NCBI RefSeq assembly: GCF_003386095.1
Contig: NZ_QREG01000007.1
Span: forward strand, 124,001-188,000
Direction: 5' to 3'
DNA from: Marinoscillum furvescens DSM 4134
GTDB taxonomy: Bacteria; Bacteroidota; Bacteroidia; Cytophagales; Cyclobacteriaceae
Length of the DNA stretch: 64,000 nt
In this document: in pieces, positions 1 to 8,515 of the stretch
Layout of the letters: every line of letters begins with the position of its first letter
How positions within the stretch are numbered: position 1 is the stretch's first letter
Position numbers and translations under genes: made by a program
The notes under the pieces: model-generated
The model's database searches: none
Seen by the model: only the letters and a program-made list of their open reading frames with translations
What the model was told of the DNA's origin: nothing

Positions 1-1
1 A

Positions 2-868
2 GTCTACCTACAGCAAGAAAAATTTTCCGAGGCTGCGGCTCAGTTCGCGCAGGTCAATGGTACCCCAGGAAGTACCAGTCAGTACGGCTACCGATTGCTG
101 GATGACTTTGCAGACCTATTTAAAGTGGCCAACGAATTCAATGAAGAATCCATTTTTGAGATCAGTCACAATTCTACTTCGCAGGGCAACTGGGGCTGTG
201 TGGCATGTACGGAGGGCAACCCGCTTGCCATCATGGTTGCGCCCAGAGGTTATGTGATCAATGATCCGGCTGTAGCGCCTAATTATGTCTCTGGATGGAG
301 CTTCAATACGGTTACTCCATCGCTGGTCAATGCCTTTGTGCAAGACGAAGTATATGACCCGCGCTACAGTACCACCATCGTTAATATCGATAGCCTGGAG
401 CAAATCGGTGCAGTTTCTTATGAGCATGCTTATGAAAACACGGGCTATTTCCTGGCAAAATTCGCTGGTAAAGAATCCGATAAGACTGCTGATTCTACTG
501 TGCCTTTTGAAATCAACTTCCCTACCAATGAGTATGAAATCCGACTAGCAGATACTTACCTGATGGAAGCCGAAGCTTTGGTACGAGGTGGAGGCGATCA
601 GGCCCGTGCTCAGGCACTTTTAGACGCAGTACGTGAGCGTGTGGGTTTGCCGTCCGTACCGGCAACATTTGACAACATCATGGCAGAGCGCCGGTTGGAG
701 CTTGCCGGTGAAGGTCATCGCTGGTTCGATTTGGTCCGTACGGGACAGGCCGCCTCGGTGTTAGCCGATCGTGGATACGTGGAAGGCAAGCATGATGCCT
801 TACCCATTCCTCAGTCCGAACTGGAATTTGATGGTACCAAACTGGAGCAGGATCCTGCTTATCAATAA
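2..868 (+). CDS. SusD/RagB-family outer-membrane glycan-binding lipoprotein, C-terminal part (5' end outside window)
   Basis: The reading frame is open from base 2 and runs off the left edge, so only the last 288 residues are present. The C-terminal third has typical SusD/RagB features: a tetratricopeptide-like helix (YLMEAEALVRGGG), the AERRLELAGEGHRWFDLVR stretch, and a terminal LPIP segment ending in NPxY-like QDPAYQ. Members of this family are surface lipoproteins that sit on a TonB-dependent SusC channel and present oligosaccharide to it. The susC partner would be expected just to the left of the window. The genes that follow encode a glycan-binding-type lipoprotein, a GH3 and a GH5 enzyme, so this is the end of a polysaccharide utilisation locus. 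The family call is firm; a laminarin-type substrate is inferred from the neighbours. Confidence 0.93.
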   Translation, partial: VYLQQEKFSEAAAQFAQVNGTPGSTSQYGYRLLDDFADLFKVANEFNEESIFEISHNSTSQGNWGCVACTEGNPLAIMVAPRGYVINDPAVAPNYVSGWSFNTVTPSLVNAFVQDEVYDPRYSTTIVNIDSLEQIGAVSYEHAYENTGYFLAKFAGKESDKTADSTVPFEINFPTNEYEIRLADTYLMEAEALVRGGGDQARAQALLDAVRERVGLPSVPATFDNIMAERRLELAGEGHRWFDLVRTGQAASVLADRGYVEGKHDALPIPQSELEFDGTKLEQDPAYQ

Positions 869-946
869 AAGTTTTCATAGCTGAGTGACCATGATAAAAG
901 TCACTCGGCTAATTGAGTCCAAAGAATTACATAACGATTAGAAATT

Positions 947-1798
947 ATGAGTTATCAAAAGCTTAAGAAAAATATAGGGTTGGGTGTGCTCGCCGCATTT
1001 ACCCTTGTGGGCTGTGTGCCTGAGGATGAGGAGCTGAGCCTGGGTGAGCAGCCAGAAGCCACCTTCATGGTTGAGGCTGTTGCAGGCCAAAACAATACCT
1101 ATGTGCTCACCAACACCACACCCGGTGCATTCGTCTCCGTTTGGGATAAGGGTTCAGGTTTTGAAAAAGGTCGGGAGATGGACACCATCTTTTTACCCGA
1201 TAGAGGGACGTATGACATACAGCTTGTCGCCGTGACAAGCGGAGGGGCAGACACTTCCGCCGTGCAGACCATCAACGTAGAGACCAGCGACCCTGCCGCC
1301 GGAAACCTCGTCGTTGGTGGGCGGATGAATGCCGAAGATGCTGACCACTGGACGCTCTTTACCATTTCCGATGGTGTGGCCTTCGAAATGGTAGAGGGTA
1401 AAATGCGAGCCACCGGAGGTGGTTGGGGGCACGCTGGATTTTACCAGGCCGTGCAGGTAGAAGCCAACAAGCCCTATCAGTTTGGAGCAACCGTGTCAGG
1501 AAGCGGCGCTTCTGATACCTGGTTTGAGGTGTACTTTGGCCGTACGGAGCCACAGAGCTATCAGGACTATTCGGATGGTGGCGTACAGTTGGCACTCAAT
1601 ACCTGGGCTGGGTGTGCCACCACCTCATTTAATGGAAGCTTACTGAGTGTAGGCTGTGAAGGTGCACTTCGTGAGACCAATGGGGTCATCACCTTCGATG
1701 AAGGGGGTACGATCTACCTGGTAGTAAAAACGGGTGGAGGTGATCTAGGGGCTGAGGGGATCGCTATTGATAACCTGGAGCTCAGAGGTACTAAATAA
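947..1798 (+). CDS. PKD-like / carbohydrate-binding surface lipoprotein of the polysaccharide locus
   Basis: A protein of 283 residues with a lipoprotein signal peptide; the lipobox is LVGC with Cys23 as the lipidated residue, followed by the acidic PEDEE stretch common in surface-exposed Bacteroidota lipoproteins. Residues about 35-110 look like a PKD/Ig-type beta sandwich (TYVLTNTTPGAFVSVWDKG, then RGTYDIQLVAV). Residues about 118-280 resemble a CBM4/9-type jelly roll that ends in IAIDNLELRG. It occupies the position after susD where SusE-like glycan-binding proteins are found. The likely role is holding beta-glucan at the cell surface before cleavage by the downstream GH5 and GH3 enzymes. 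The exact ligand cannot be read from sequence. Confidence 0.75.
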   Translation: MSYQKLKKNIGLGVLAAFTLVGCVPEDEELSLGEQPEATFMVEAVAGQNNTYVLTNTTPGAFVSVWDKGSGFEKGREMDTIFLPDRGTYDIQLVAVTSGGADTSAVQTINVETSDPAAGNLVVGGRMNAEDADHWTLFTISDGVAFEMVEGKMRATGGGWGHAGFYQAVQVEANKPYQFGATVSGSGASDTWFEVYFGRTEPQSYQDYSDGGVQLALNTWAGCATTSFNGSLLSVGCEGALRETNGVITFDEGGTIYLVVKTGGGDLGAEGIAIDNLELRGTK

Positions 1799-1807
1799 TG
1801 CATCAGC

Positions 1808-1842
1808 AAAGTAGAGCCCCCAGCTCTGGCGGCTCTACTTTC
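1808..1842 (+). terminator. Hairpin terminator-like structure after the lipoprotein gene
   Basis: An inverted repeat AAAGTAGAGCC / GGCTCTACTTT (arms 1808-1818 and 1831-1841) encloses a 12-nt loop and ends in a short T-run. It could end or attenuate the susCD-lipoprotein transcript before the GH3 gene, a common way of expressing Sus surface proteins above the enzymes. Confidence 0.6.
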
Positions 1843-1896
1843 ATTGATCGGTCAGAAATTTTTTCATAAGGACTAATAATAGAAAACTCATTTTTT

Positions 1897-4239
1897 ATGA
1901 CAAGAATAAAGTGGGCTTTAATCGGTGTGCTAATCGTATTATTTGGCTGTGATCATCATCAGCCGGGGATTATGCAAGCATCGTTTGTGATGAAGCCACA
2001 GCCCAGAGTGGAGGCACTGCTCGCCAAGATGACTTTGGAGGAAAAAGTAGGTCAAATGGCACAAGTCACATTGGATGTGGTGACCCAGGGGCCTAATGCC
2101 TACGAAAGCGATGAGCCGCTAAAATTGAATATAGACCTGGTGAGGGAAGCAATTCTTACACACAAGGTGGGCTCCATTCTCAATACGGCCAACAACCGTG
2201 CACGGCCTTTGGAAAAGTGGCATGAAGTGATCGGGCAAATCCAGCAAGTTGCCGTGCGAGAATCCAGACTGGGGATACCTGTAATCTACGGCATTGACGC
2301 CATTCATGGTGCCACCTACACTTCAGAGGCTACCTTTTTTCCTCAGCAAATAGGGCTTGCAGCTACCTGGAACAGGGATTTGGTGCGGAAGTGTGCAGCA
2401 ATAGCTGCCTACGAAACACGTGCTTCAGCTATCCCGTGGAATTTTTCCCCGGTACTTGATCTTGGCCGTGATCCTCGTTTTCCACGGATGTGGGAGACCT
2501 TTGGAGAGGATGTAATGCTGGCATCAGAAATGGGCGTGCAGATGGTGAAGGGTTATCAAGGCGAGGATGTTAGTGCACCCGGCCAGGTAGCAGCTACGCT
2601 GAAGCATTTTTTGGGATATTCGGTGCCTGCATCCGGCAAAGACCGAACACCGGTACACATTTCTGAAGTAGAGCTTCGGGAGCGCCACTTACCTGCATTC
2701 AAAGCTGCAGTAGACGCTGGGGCAAAGTCGGTGATGATCAACTCAGGACTGATCAATGGAACACCCGTACATGCTAACAAAGCATTGCTGACTGACCTAC
2801 TGAAAAAAGAACTTGGGTTTACCGGAGTGGTGGTGACCGACTGGAAGGATATAGACAACCTCCACTTTAGGGATCGAGTGGCTGCTACACGAAAGGAGGC
2901 CGTGAAAATTGCGGTAAACGCCGGCATAGACATGGCGATGATCCCCTATGATTTTGACTTTTGTAAAGATCTCGTTGCGCTTGTACGAGAAGGAGAAGTA
3001 CCCATGAGCCGTATAGATGATGCGGTCACACGGATTCTTACCCTCAAGTATGATTTGGGTCTATTTGATCAGCCCACACCCAGAGGAGATTATGAGGATT
3101 TTGGAAGTGAAGAGACAGTTGCGACTGCCAGGAAAGCTGCCGGTGAGTCCATTACCCTGTTGAAAAACCAGGGGCTTTTACCACTGTCCCGAGGTGTTAA
3201 GGTTTTGGTGACCGGCCCCAACGCTCATACGATGAGAGCGCTAAACGGAGGCTGGTCTTACAGCTGGCAGGGTGAAAAAGTGGAAGAGTTTGCGAATGAA
3301 TATCAGACGATACTGGAAGCTATAAAAGCACAAGCTGGAGAGGAGTTGGTCACCTTTGAGCCTGGTGTCACTTATGTGGAAAGTGGCAAGTATTGGGAGG
3401 AAGAAGCTGCGGACTTTCGAGCGGTTTTGGATGCCGCCAGCAATAGCGACGTGGTGGTGCTTTGCCTGGGCGAAAATAGCTATACGGAGAAGCCCGGAGA
3501 CCTGCATGACCTGTCTCTATCGCAAAATCAGGTGAGACTTACACGTGCACTGGCTACCACCGGCAAGCCCATCGTACTGGTGCTCAACGAAGGTAGGCCC
3601 CGCCTGATCAGCGAAATAGAACCAGATGTAGATGCGGTAGTACAAACCTACTTGCCCGGCAATTACGGCGGTGAGGCACTCGCTCAGGTCTTATTTGGGG
3701 AGCTCAACCCTTCAGGAAAGCTGCCCTATACCTATCCTATGTTTGCCAATACACTCGTGACTTATGATCACAAACCGTCCGAAGAACAGGATAAAATGGA
3801 AGGTGTCTATGACTATGAGTCAGATTTTGCGGTGCAATATCCATTTGGTCACGGGCTCAGCTATACCTCTTTTGCGTACAAGGACCTCACGTTATCTGAT
3901 GATCAGCTTGATACTGATGAGGAGCTTACCGTTTCTGTGACGGTCACCAATGTGGGAGACCGTGCAGGAAAAGAAGTCGTTCAGCTTTTTATAGCCGATG
4001 CTTATGCATCCCTTTCACCAGATGTAAAAAGACTTAGAGGATTTGAAAAAATCAGTTTGGAGCCAGGGCAGAGCAAAACAGTGCGTTTTTCAATTCACGC
4101 ACGTCAGTTGGCTTTTGTAGGAAAGGACCTTCGGTGGACGGTAGAAAAGGGTACGTATGAAGTGCAGATTTCGAATCTGAAAAAGCAATTTGAACTGTCA
4201 GATAGCTATAAATGGCAAGAAGTAGATCCTGTGCTTTAG
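1897..4239 (+). CDS. bglX: Glycoside hydrolase family 3 beta-glucosidase, lipoprotein
   Basis: A 780-residue GH3 enzyme. The N-terminus is a lipoprotein signal (lipobox LFGC, Cys18), so it should be anchored in a membrane facing the periplasm or surface. The (beta/alpha)8 domain covers about residues 35-395 and contains the substrate-binding KHFLGY motif and the nucleophile Asp315 in GVVVTDWKD. The alpha/beta sandwich follows, with the general acid/base glutamate in GENSYTEKPGD (Glu526 or Glu531). A fibronectin type III-like domain with TVTNVGDRAGKEVVQLF closes the protein. This is the BglX-like full-length architecture. The likely reaction is release of glucose from the non-reducing end of beta-glucan oligosaccharides made by the neighbouring GH5 enzyme. 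Linkage preference is inferred from context only. Confidence 0.93.
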   Translation: MTRIKWALIGVLIVLFGCDHHQPGIMQASFVMKPQPRVEALLAKMTLEEKVGQMAQVTLDVVTQGPNAYESDEPLKLNIDLVREAILTHKVGSILNTANNRARPLEKWHEVIGQIQQVAVRESRLGIPVIYGIDAIHGATYTSEATFFPQQIGLAATWNRDLVRKCAAIAAYETRASAIPWNFSPVLDLGRDPRFPRMWETFGEDVMLASEMGVQMVKGYQGEDVSAPGQVAATLKHFLGYSVPASGKDRTPVHISEVELRERHLPAFKAAVDAGAKSVMINSGLINGTPVHANKALLTDLLKKELGFTGVVVTDWKDIDNLHFRDRVAATRKEAVKIAVNAGIDMAMIPYDFDFCKDLVALVREGEVPMSRIDDAVTRILTLKYDLGLFDQPTPRGDYEDFGSEETVATARKAAGESITLLKNQGLLPLSRGVKVLVTGPNAHTMRALNGGWSYSWQGEKVEEFANEYQTILEAIKAQAGEELVTFEPGVTYVESGKYWEEEAADFRAVLDAASNSDVVVLCLGENSYTEKPGDLHDLSLSQNQVRLTRALATTGKPIVLVLNEGRPRLISEIEPDVDAVVQTYLPGNYGGEALAQVLFGELNPSGKLPYTYPMFANTLVTYDHKPSEEQDKMEGVYDYESDFAVQYPFGHGLSYTSFAYKDLTLSDDQLDTDEELTVSVTVTNVGDRAGKEVVQLFIADAYASLSPDVKRLRGFEKISLEPGQSKTVRFSIHARQLAFVGKDLRWTVEKGTYEVQISNLKKQFELSDSYKWQEVDPVL

Positions 4240-4355
4240 TACGCGGCTAGACCGAACGAAGCGAAGGACTCTCGCAGGGAGCTTACTCAACTCCCAAAAG
4301 CTCAAGACTCTAAAAAAGGACTGTGGACTATGTTTTACTTTAAATACCAACAACC

Positions 4356-6320
4356 ATGACAAAAAGTAACAGTCAGCATGTAATTATCAGAAAGCCGTTT
4401 GGGTGGATCCAAATGTGCTTCTTGTGTCTTCTATTGATGGCCAGCATTAGTCAGGCCACCGCCCAGTATGTACGAGCGCAGGGTACTCAAATCGTAGACG
4501 AAACTGGAGCGCCTATTTATTTCCGGGGGATGAACCTCGGCAATTGGCTGCTATGGGAAGGATACCTCATGATGGGGGACTTTGAATACCGAACCCATAC
4601 CCAATTTTTCAATGGCGTGAAAGACGCCTTTGGGGGTGATCTGGGCCAGGCCATGGAGTTTGAACATCAGTGGAGGCTAAATTACCTCAATGAGCAAGCC
4701 ATTGTTGATTTGAAGAACCTGGGGTTCAACTCCGTTCGGGTGCCTTTTCACTACAACTTGTTTTGGGATTATGGAAGCTACAGCACAACCAACCGAGGGT
4801 TTCAGTACCTGGACCGGGTGGTGAACTGGTGCCGTACGCATGGCCTGTATGTCCTGCTGGACATGCACGCGGCACCGGGCTATCAAAACCCCGGAGACCA
4901 TTGTGACAACAATGATTCGGATGCCAGCCAGCCCCGAAGCTCGGTGGGCTTTTGGGATGGTGATAACGTAAATATTGCATCTCAGGTGTGGCGACATATT
5001 GCCAACTACTACAAAAACGAGCCGGTAATTTGGGGCTATGACCTGATCAATGAGCCAGTGCCACAACCCGGCAGGGAGTACGAGCTACTACCTTCACTGA
5101 TCACCATGCGTAACGCCATACGAGAGGTGGACAATAACCACATCATTGTGGCTGAGGGTAGCTGGTGGGGCTCGGATATGCAAAAGCTTGACTGGGAAGA
5201 CGCTCAGGTACAAAGCCAATCAGGTGTGAATAGCCGATGGGACAACAACCTGGTGTACCAAACGCATCATTACTCTGATGACGTATCACTGCTCAATGGA
5301 CGCAAAGCCCTGACCGACCGATTGAATGTGCCACTCATGCTTGGCGAGTACGGTGAGAATACCAACGCCAAATTGCGAGAAATGACTGATTGGTGTATCA
5401 ACAATAATGTGGCTTATTTCCCCTGGTCATTTAAGAAAATGTACCACGATAGATGTCTTTGGACAATCCATCCCAACAATGCCTATAATGCCGTAAGAGA
5501 CTACATCAAATATGGGGGAACACCTCCGGCCAACGCCTACAATGACATGATTAGCTTTTGCCAAAATAACATTGGCAATGGTGCCTCGGGCTTTACTTTC
5601 CATCAGGGATTTTATGATGCTGTAGCCTACACAGGCCCGTCTGGTGGTGGCTCCGGAGGAGGCGCACCCATAGGTCAGACCATTTGGCTCAGGGGTAATA
5701 ACGGGCAGTATGTCAGCAGCGAAAATGGCCAGTCCGGTATGATGTGCAACAGGTCTTCTGTAGGCGGCTGGGAGCAATTTGAAGTGGTAGGTCTTAGCGA
5801 TGGGAAAATAGCCCTGAAAGGGAGCAATAACCGGTATGTTTCCAATGAAGGGGGTACCTCAGCCATGATGTGTGACCGCCCAAATGTGCAGGGCTGGGAA
5901 TCGTTTACCTGGGAGTCGCAAGGTGCTAACACGGTAGCGTTGAAGGGTTTTAATAATCAATACGTGTCTAGTGAGGATGGACAATCACCGTTGATGTGTA
6001 ACCGCTCTTCAATCGGTGGCTGGGAAGTGTTTACCTGGGGTACGGGCTCAGGTAGCAGAACATCAGCGAGTGGTGTTGAGGAATCGCTTTCATTTTCCGT
6101 TTTTCCTAACCCAGCCTCGGAGCAAATCACGATTACCTGGCCTGGTGAGGGTAATGCGGTTTTCCGCTTGCTAGACGTGTCGGGGAGGGCTGTGATGGAG
6201 CGTGAGCTGCAGGTGAGCCAGTCTACCTGGGCTTTGCCTGATCACCTAGAAGCAGGCGTATATTTTGTTATGCTCAAGGCCGGTGGTGTGGAGCACAAGC
6301 ATAAATTAATCATCGAATAG
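4356..6320 (+). CDS. Secreted GH5 glucanase with three-repeat fascin-like domain and T9SS sorting domain
   Basis: A 654-residue protein with a signal peptide (cut near Ala36). The GH5 catalytic domain spans about 40-375; the opening FRGMNLGNWLLWEG resembles exo-1,3-/endo-1,6-beta-glucanases. Acid/base Glu233 lies in YDLINEPVP and nucleophile Glu331 in LMLGEYGE. Three repeats of about 40 residues follow at 443-483, 484-526 and 527-562, each with the pattern L+G-NN-YVS-E-G-MCNR-GWE-F, as expected of a fascin-like beta-trefoil. A Gly/Ser linker separates it from the catalytic domain. The C-terminus (about 577-654: FSVFPNPASEQ, then GVYFVMLKAGG) is a type A sorting domain for the type IX secretion system. 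The enzyme is therefore probably secreted or surface-attached and supplies oligosaccharides to the Sus proteins and GH3. Confidence 0.9.
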   Translation: MTKSNSQHVIIRKPFGWIQMCFLCLLLMASISQATAQYVRAQGTQIVDETGAPIYFRGMNLGNWLLWEGYLMMGDFEYRTHTQFFNGVKDAFGGDLGQAMEFEHQWRLNYLNEQAIVDLKNLGFNSVRVPFHYNLFWDYGSYSTTNRGFQYLDRVVNWCRTHGLYVLLDMHAAPGYQNPGDHCDNNDSDASQPRSSVGFWDGDNVNIASQVWRHIANYYKNEPVIWGYDLINEPVPQPGREYELLPSLITMRNAIREVDNNHIIVAEGSWWGSDMQKLDWEDAQVQSQSGVNSRWDNNLVYQTHHYSDDVSLLNGRKALTDRLNVPLMLGEYGENTNAKLREMTDWCINNNVAYFPWSFKKMYHDRCLWTIHPNNAYNAVRDYIKYGGTPPANAYNDMISFCQNNIGNGASGFTFHQGFYDAVAYTGPSGGGSGGGAPIGQTIWLRGNNGQYVSSENGQSGMMCNRSSVGGWEQFEVVGLSDGKIALKGSNNRYVSNEGGTSAMMCDRPNVQGWESFTWESQGANTVALKGFNNQYVSSEDGQSPLMCNRSSIGGWEVFTWGTGSGSRTSASGVEESLSFSVFPNPASEQITITWPGEGNAVFRLLDVSGRAVMERELQVSQSTWALPDHLEAGVYFVMLKAGGVEHKHKLIIE

Positions 6321-6390
6321 CTCTTCATTCATGGGTTTTGAATCAGTGACCAATTACCGACTGCATTGATTCATTATTTTAATAGGTTTA

Positions 6391-6423
6391 GAGGCTGTTT
6401 CTCATTGATTCAGCCTCTTTTTC
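6391..6423 (+). terminator. Rho-independent terminator ending the polysaccharide locus
   Basis: GAGGCTG at 6391-6397 pairs with CAGCCTC at 6411-6417 and is followed by a T-run. It lies between the GH5 gene and the oxidoreductase start at 6495, marking the right end of the polysaccharide operon. An in-frame extension of the next gene would run across it, which argues for the later start used here. Confidence 0.75.
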
Positions 6424-6494
6424 ATTTCCTGGAAACCAAAGCGCTTCTGTGTCGTTTCGTTATTTTGTGTCATCAAAAACTACACAATAGGTAC

Positions 6495-7553
6495 ATGGAG
6501 AAAATCGGAGCAGCACTTTTGTCATTTGGTATGTCGGGAAGGGTATTTCATGCCCCGTTTTTAGACTTGCATTCCGGGTTTGAGCTACTGGGATCTTGGG
6601 AGCGATCCTCAAAAAAAATAGAGGAAGCCTATCCGGGTGTGAAAAGCTATGAATCGCTAGAAGCTGTACTCGATGATCCGGAAGTGACGCTCGTAGTGGT
6701 CAATACACCGACCTATACCCATTATGATTATGCTCGAAAAGCGCTTGAGGCAGGCAAGCACATCATCGTAGAGAAGGCTTTTGTGAGTACCACAAAGGAG
6801 GCACGTGATCTTGCAGCTCTGGCACAAGATAAGGGACTGCATATCGGGGTATTTCAAAACCGCAGGTTCGATAGTGATTTTCGAACGGTCAAATCGGTGC
6901 TTGATAAAGGGCTGATAGGTGAAGTGGTGGAGGCCAGCATTGCTTTTCATCGTTACAAAGCCGAGCTGAGCCCCAAGACCCACAAGGAAATACCTAGTGC
7001 TGGAGCGGGAATCATCAAAGATTTGGGAGCACATGTGATCGATCAGGCACTGGCCCTTTTCGGGTTGCCCAAAAGCGTGTTTGCAGACATTGGCATTACC
7101 CGGCCTGACTCTCAGGTAGATGATTATTTTGATATTTTGCTTCGCTACGAAGGAGACTTGCGTGTGCATGTCAAGGGAGGCTACTATTTTCGAGAGCCTA
7201 CACCCGAGTTTGCTTTTTATGGCAGAAAGGGGACCTTCCTGAAATCTCGTTCTGATGTGCAAGAGGACCAATTGCAGGCGGGAATGAAACCTGATGATCC
7301 GGCGTACGGTCTGGAGTCTGATGATGACAAAGGCTTGCTTCATACCGAGGTAGAAGGAGAAATCATCAAAGAAAACATCCCTACGCTCCCCGGAGACTAT
7401 AAAGCTTACTATGCAGAAGTTTACGCCGCCTTGACCGGAAAAGGTAAAATGCCTGTGACTGCTGAAGACGGCATACAGGTAATGCAAGTGATCGATGCTG
7501 CTTTTTTGAGTGCAAAAGAGGGAAAAGTTATCCCTCTTGATCTTGAAAGCTAA
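6495..7553 (+). CDS. Gfo/Idh/MocA-family NAD(P)-dependent oxidoreductase
   Basis: A 352-residue protein starting at MEKIGAALLSFGMSG. A start 129 bases upstream is open but would cross the terminator at 6391-6423, so the internal ATG is preferred. The N-terminal Rossmann fold has a GMSGRVFH dinucleotide loop, and the family EKP-like motif appears as VEKAF with the catalytic lysine in place. The C-terminal GFO_IDH_MocA_C domain includes the GAGIIKDLGAHVIDQAL helix with the conserved Asp and His. Such enzymes oxidise or reduce sugars, inositols or similar polyols. The substrate is not deducible; a role in sugar metabolism linked to the upstream locus is possible but unproven. Its 3' end overlaps the convergent WG-repeat gene by 26 bp. 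Confidence 0.9.
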   Translation: MEKIGAALLSFGMSGRVFHAPFLDLHSGFELLGSWERSSKKIEEAYPGVKSYESLEAVLDDPEVTLVVVNTPTYTHYDYARKALEAGKHIIVEKAFVSTTKEARDLAALAQDKGLHIGVFQNRRFDSDFRTVKSVLDKGLIGEVVEASIAFHRYKAELSPKTHKEIPSAGAGIIKDLGAHVIDQALALFGLPKSVFADIGITRPDSQVDDYFDILLRYEGDLRVHVKGGYYFREPTPEFAFYGRKGTFLKSRSDVQEDQLQAGMKPDDPAYGLESDDDKGLLHTEVEGEIIKENIPTLPGDYKAYYAEVYAALTGKGKMPVTAEDGIQVMQVIDAAFLSAKEGKVIPLDLES

Positions 7554-8229
7554 GTGTATACAGCTCCTTATTGGTGTCTAGATCCAGATAACTGATCGCT
7601 TTCTTTTCTGCATTTATTTCATAACGCACCGGCCGATTATTTACTTTTTTGATGGCCTTCATCAGTGGGTGGTAGTAGCCAGTGCGCACCTTGGAGAGGT
7701 CTATGAGCAAGGACTGATTGGAAGCATCGATTGCGGCCAGCTTGCTACCCAAAGGAGTTGTCTGTCTAAAGGGTACACTGACTATTTGGTTGGTGGGAGA
7801 AATAAGAAACCAGTCGATCATCGGGTAACTTTTGATGCCACCCTCACCTCGATCTTCCAGTGTTTGCTTGCCGTTGTACTTGCCCACAAGCCCAAAGCCA
7901 TTCACAAAAGGAGCACTCTTGTCCCACAGGGTATCGATGGCTATTTCACCTGAGATGGTGATAAAGCCATGACGGCCATTTCGTGTCACTACCTGAGCAA
8001 GCCCATCTTGAAAATCAGCCATAAACTGATAGTTGCTTCCATCTACCACCACCTGACCATCCGTGTCGGTGAGGTAATACTTGCCGTCCTGGTAGGCTCG
8101 GAAAAAAGCTCCATTTGCCCAAAGGGTGCTGTTTTCTTTTAGCTTATGCAGGTCAATTTTCTCTGGAGGTTGAGCCATGGATGGGCCCGACCACAGGCAC
8201 AATGCCAGTAGAAGTGGGGTAATTTTCAT
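7528..8229 (-). CDS. Secreted WG-repeat-like protein of unknown function
   Basis: Starting at MKITPLLLALCLWS (8229; an adjacent ATG at 8232 is equally possible) gives about 234 residues with a clear signal peptide ending at SMAQ. The frame is open further upstream but that stretch has no signal-peptide character and overlaps the divergent promoter region. The mature part contains WG-type repeats (GKYYLTDTDGQVVVDG, ENGxHGFI-like NGRHGFITISGE, GFGLVGKYNG), short beta hairpins found in many Bacteroidota secreted proteins. It is probably periplasmic or surface-exposed. No catalytic motif is visible. It is divergently transcribed from the AI-2E family permease gene. Confidence 0.7.
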   Translation of the reverse strand: MKITPLLLALCLWSGPSMAQPPEKIDLHKLKENSTLWANGAFFRAYQDGKYYLTDTDGQVVVDGSNYQFMADFQDGLAQVVTRNGRHGFITISGEIAIDTLWDKSAPFVNGFGLVGKYNGKQTLEDRGEGGIKSYPMIDWFLISPTNQIVSVPFRQTTPLGSKLAAIDASNQSLLIDLSKVRTGYYHPLMKAIKKVNNRPVRYEINAEKKAISYLDLDTNKELYTLSFQDQEG

Positions 8230-8515
8230 CATTTCTGTTCGTTGCTGTTTGGGGCTTTCTGAAGTAGTAAAAAGCCTGAATGCAATGCCAAAATGCTTTG
8301 TGTAATGCCAGTGTTTTAAGAAAATATCGAAAGCAATAACATAGGGTAAAACACATTTCTGGTGGCATTTCATTTTTTTGAAAGTAGCGTGGTATGCGCT
8401 TGCTTTCATGTGGGACAGTGAAGAATTGCGGGTAACTACAGAAAGAAATCAGGAAGAAAATTTCAATGATCTACTGGCAAAAGCATTAGTTTTAGGATAC
8501 TCAAACCTAACAGAC

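Noticed and set aside
6366-6494. N-terminal extension of the Gfo/Idh/MocA oxidoreductase
   Set aside because: It runs through the terminator hairpin 6391-6423 and has no family similarity; the start at 6495 fits the Rossmann fold.
8230-8409. N-terminal extension of the WG-repeat protein
   Set aside because: A signal peptide begins at MKITPLLLAL; the extension is rich in rare residues and lies in the divergent promoter region.
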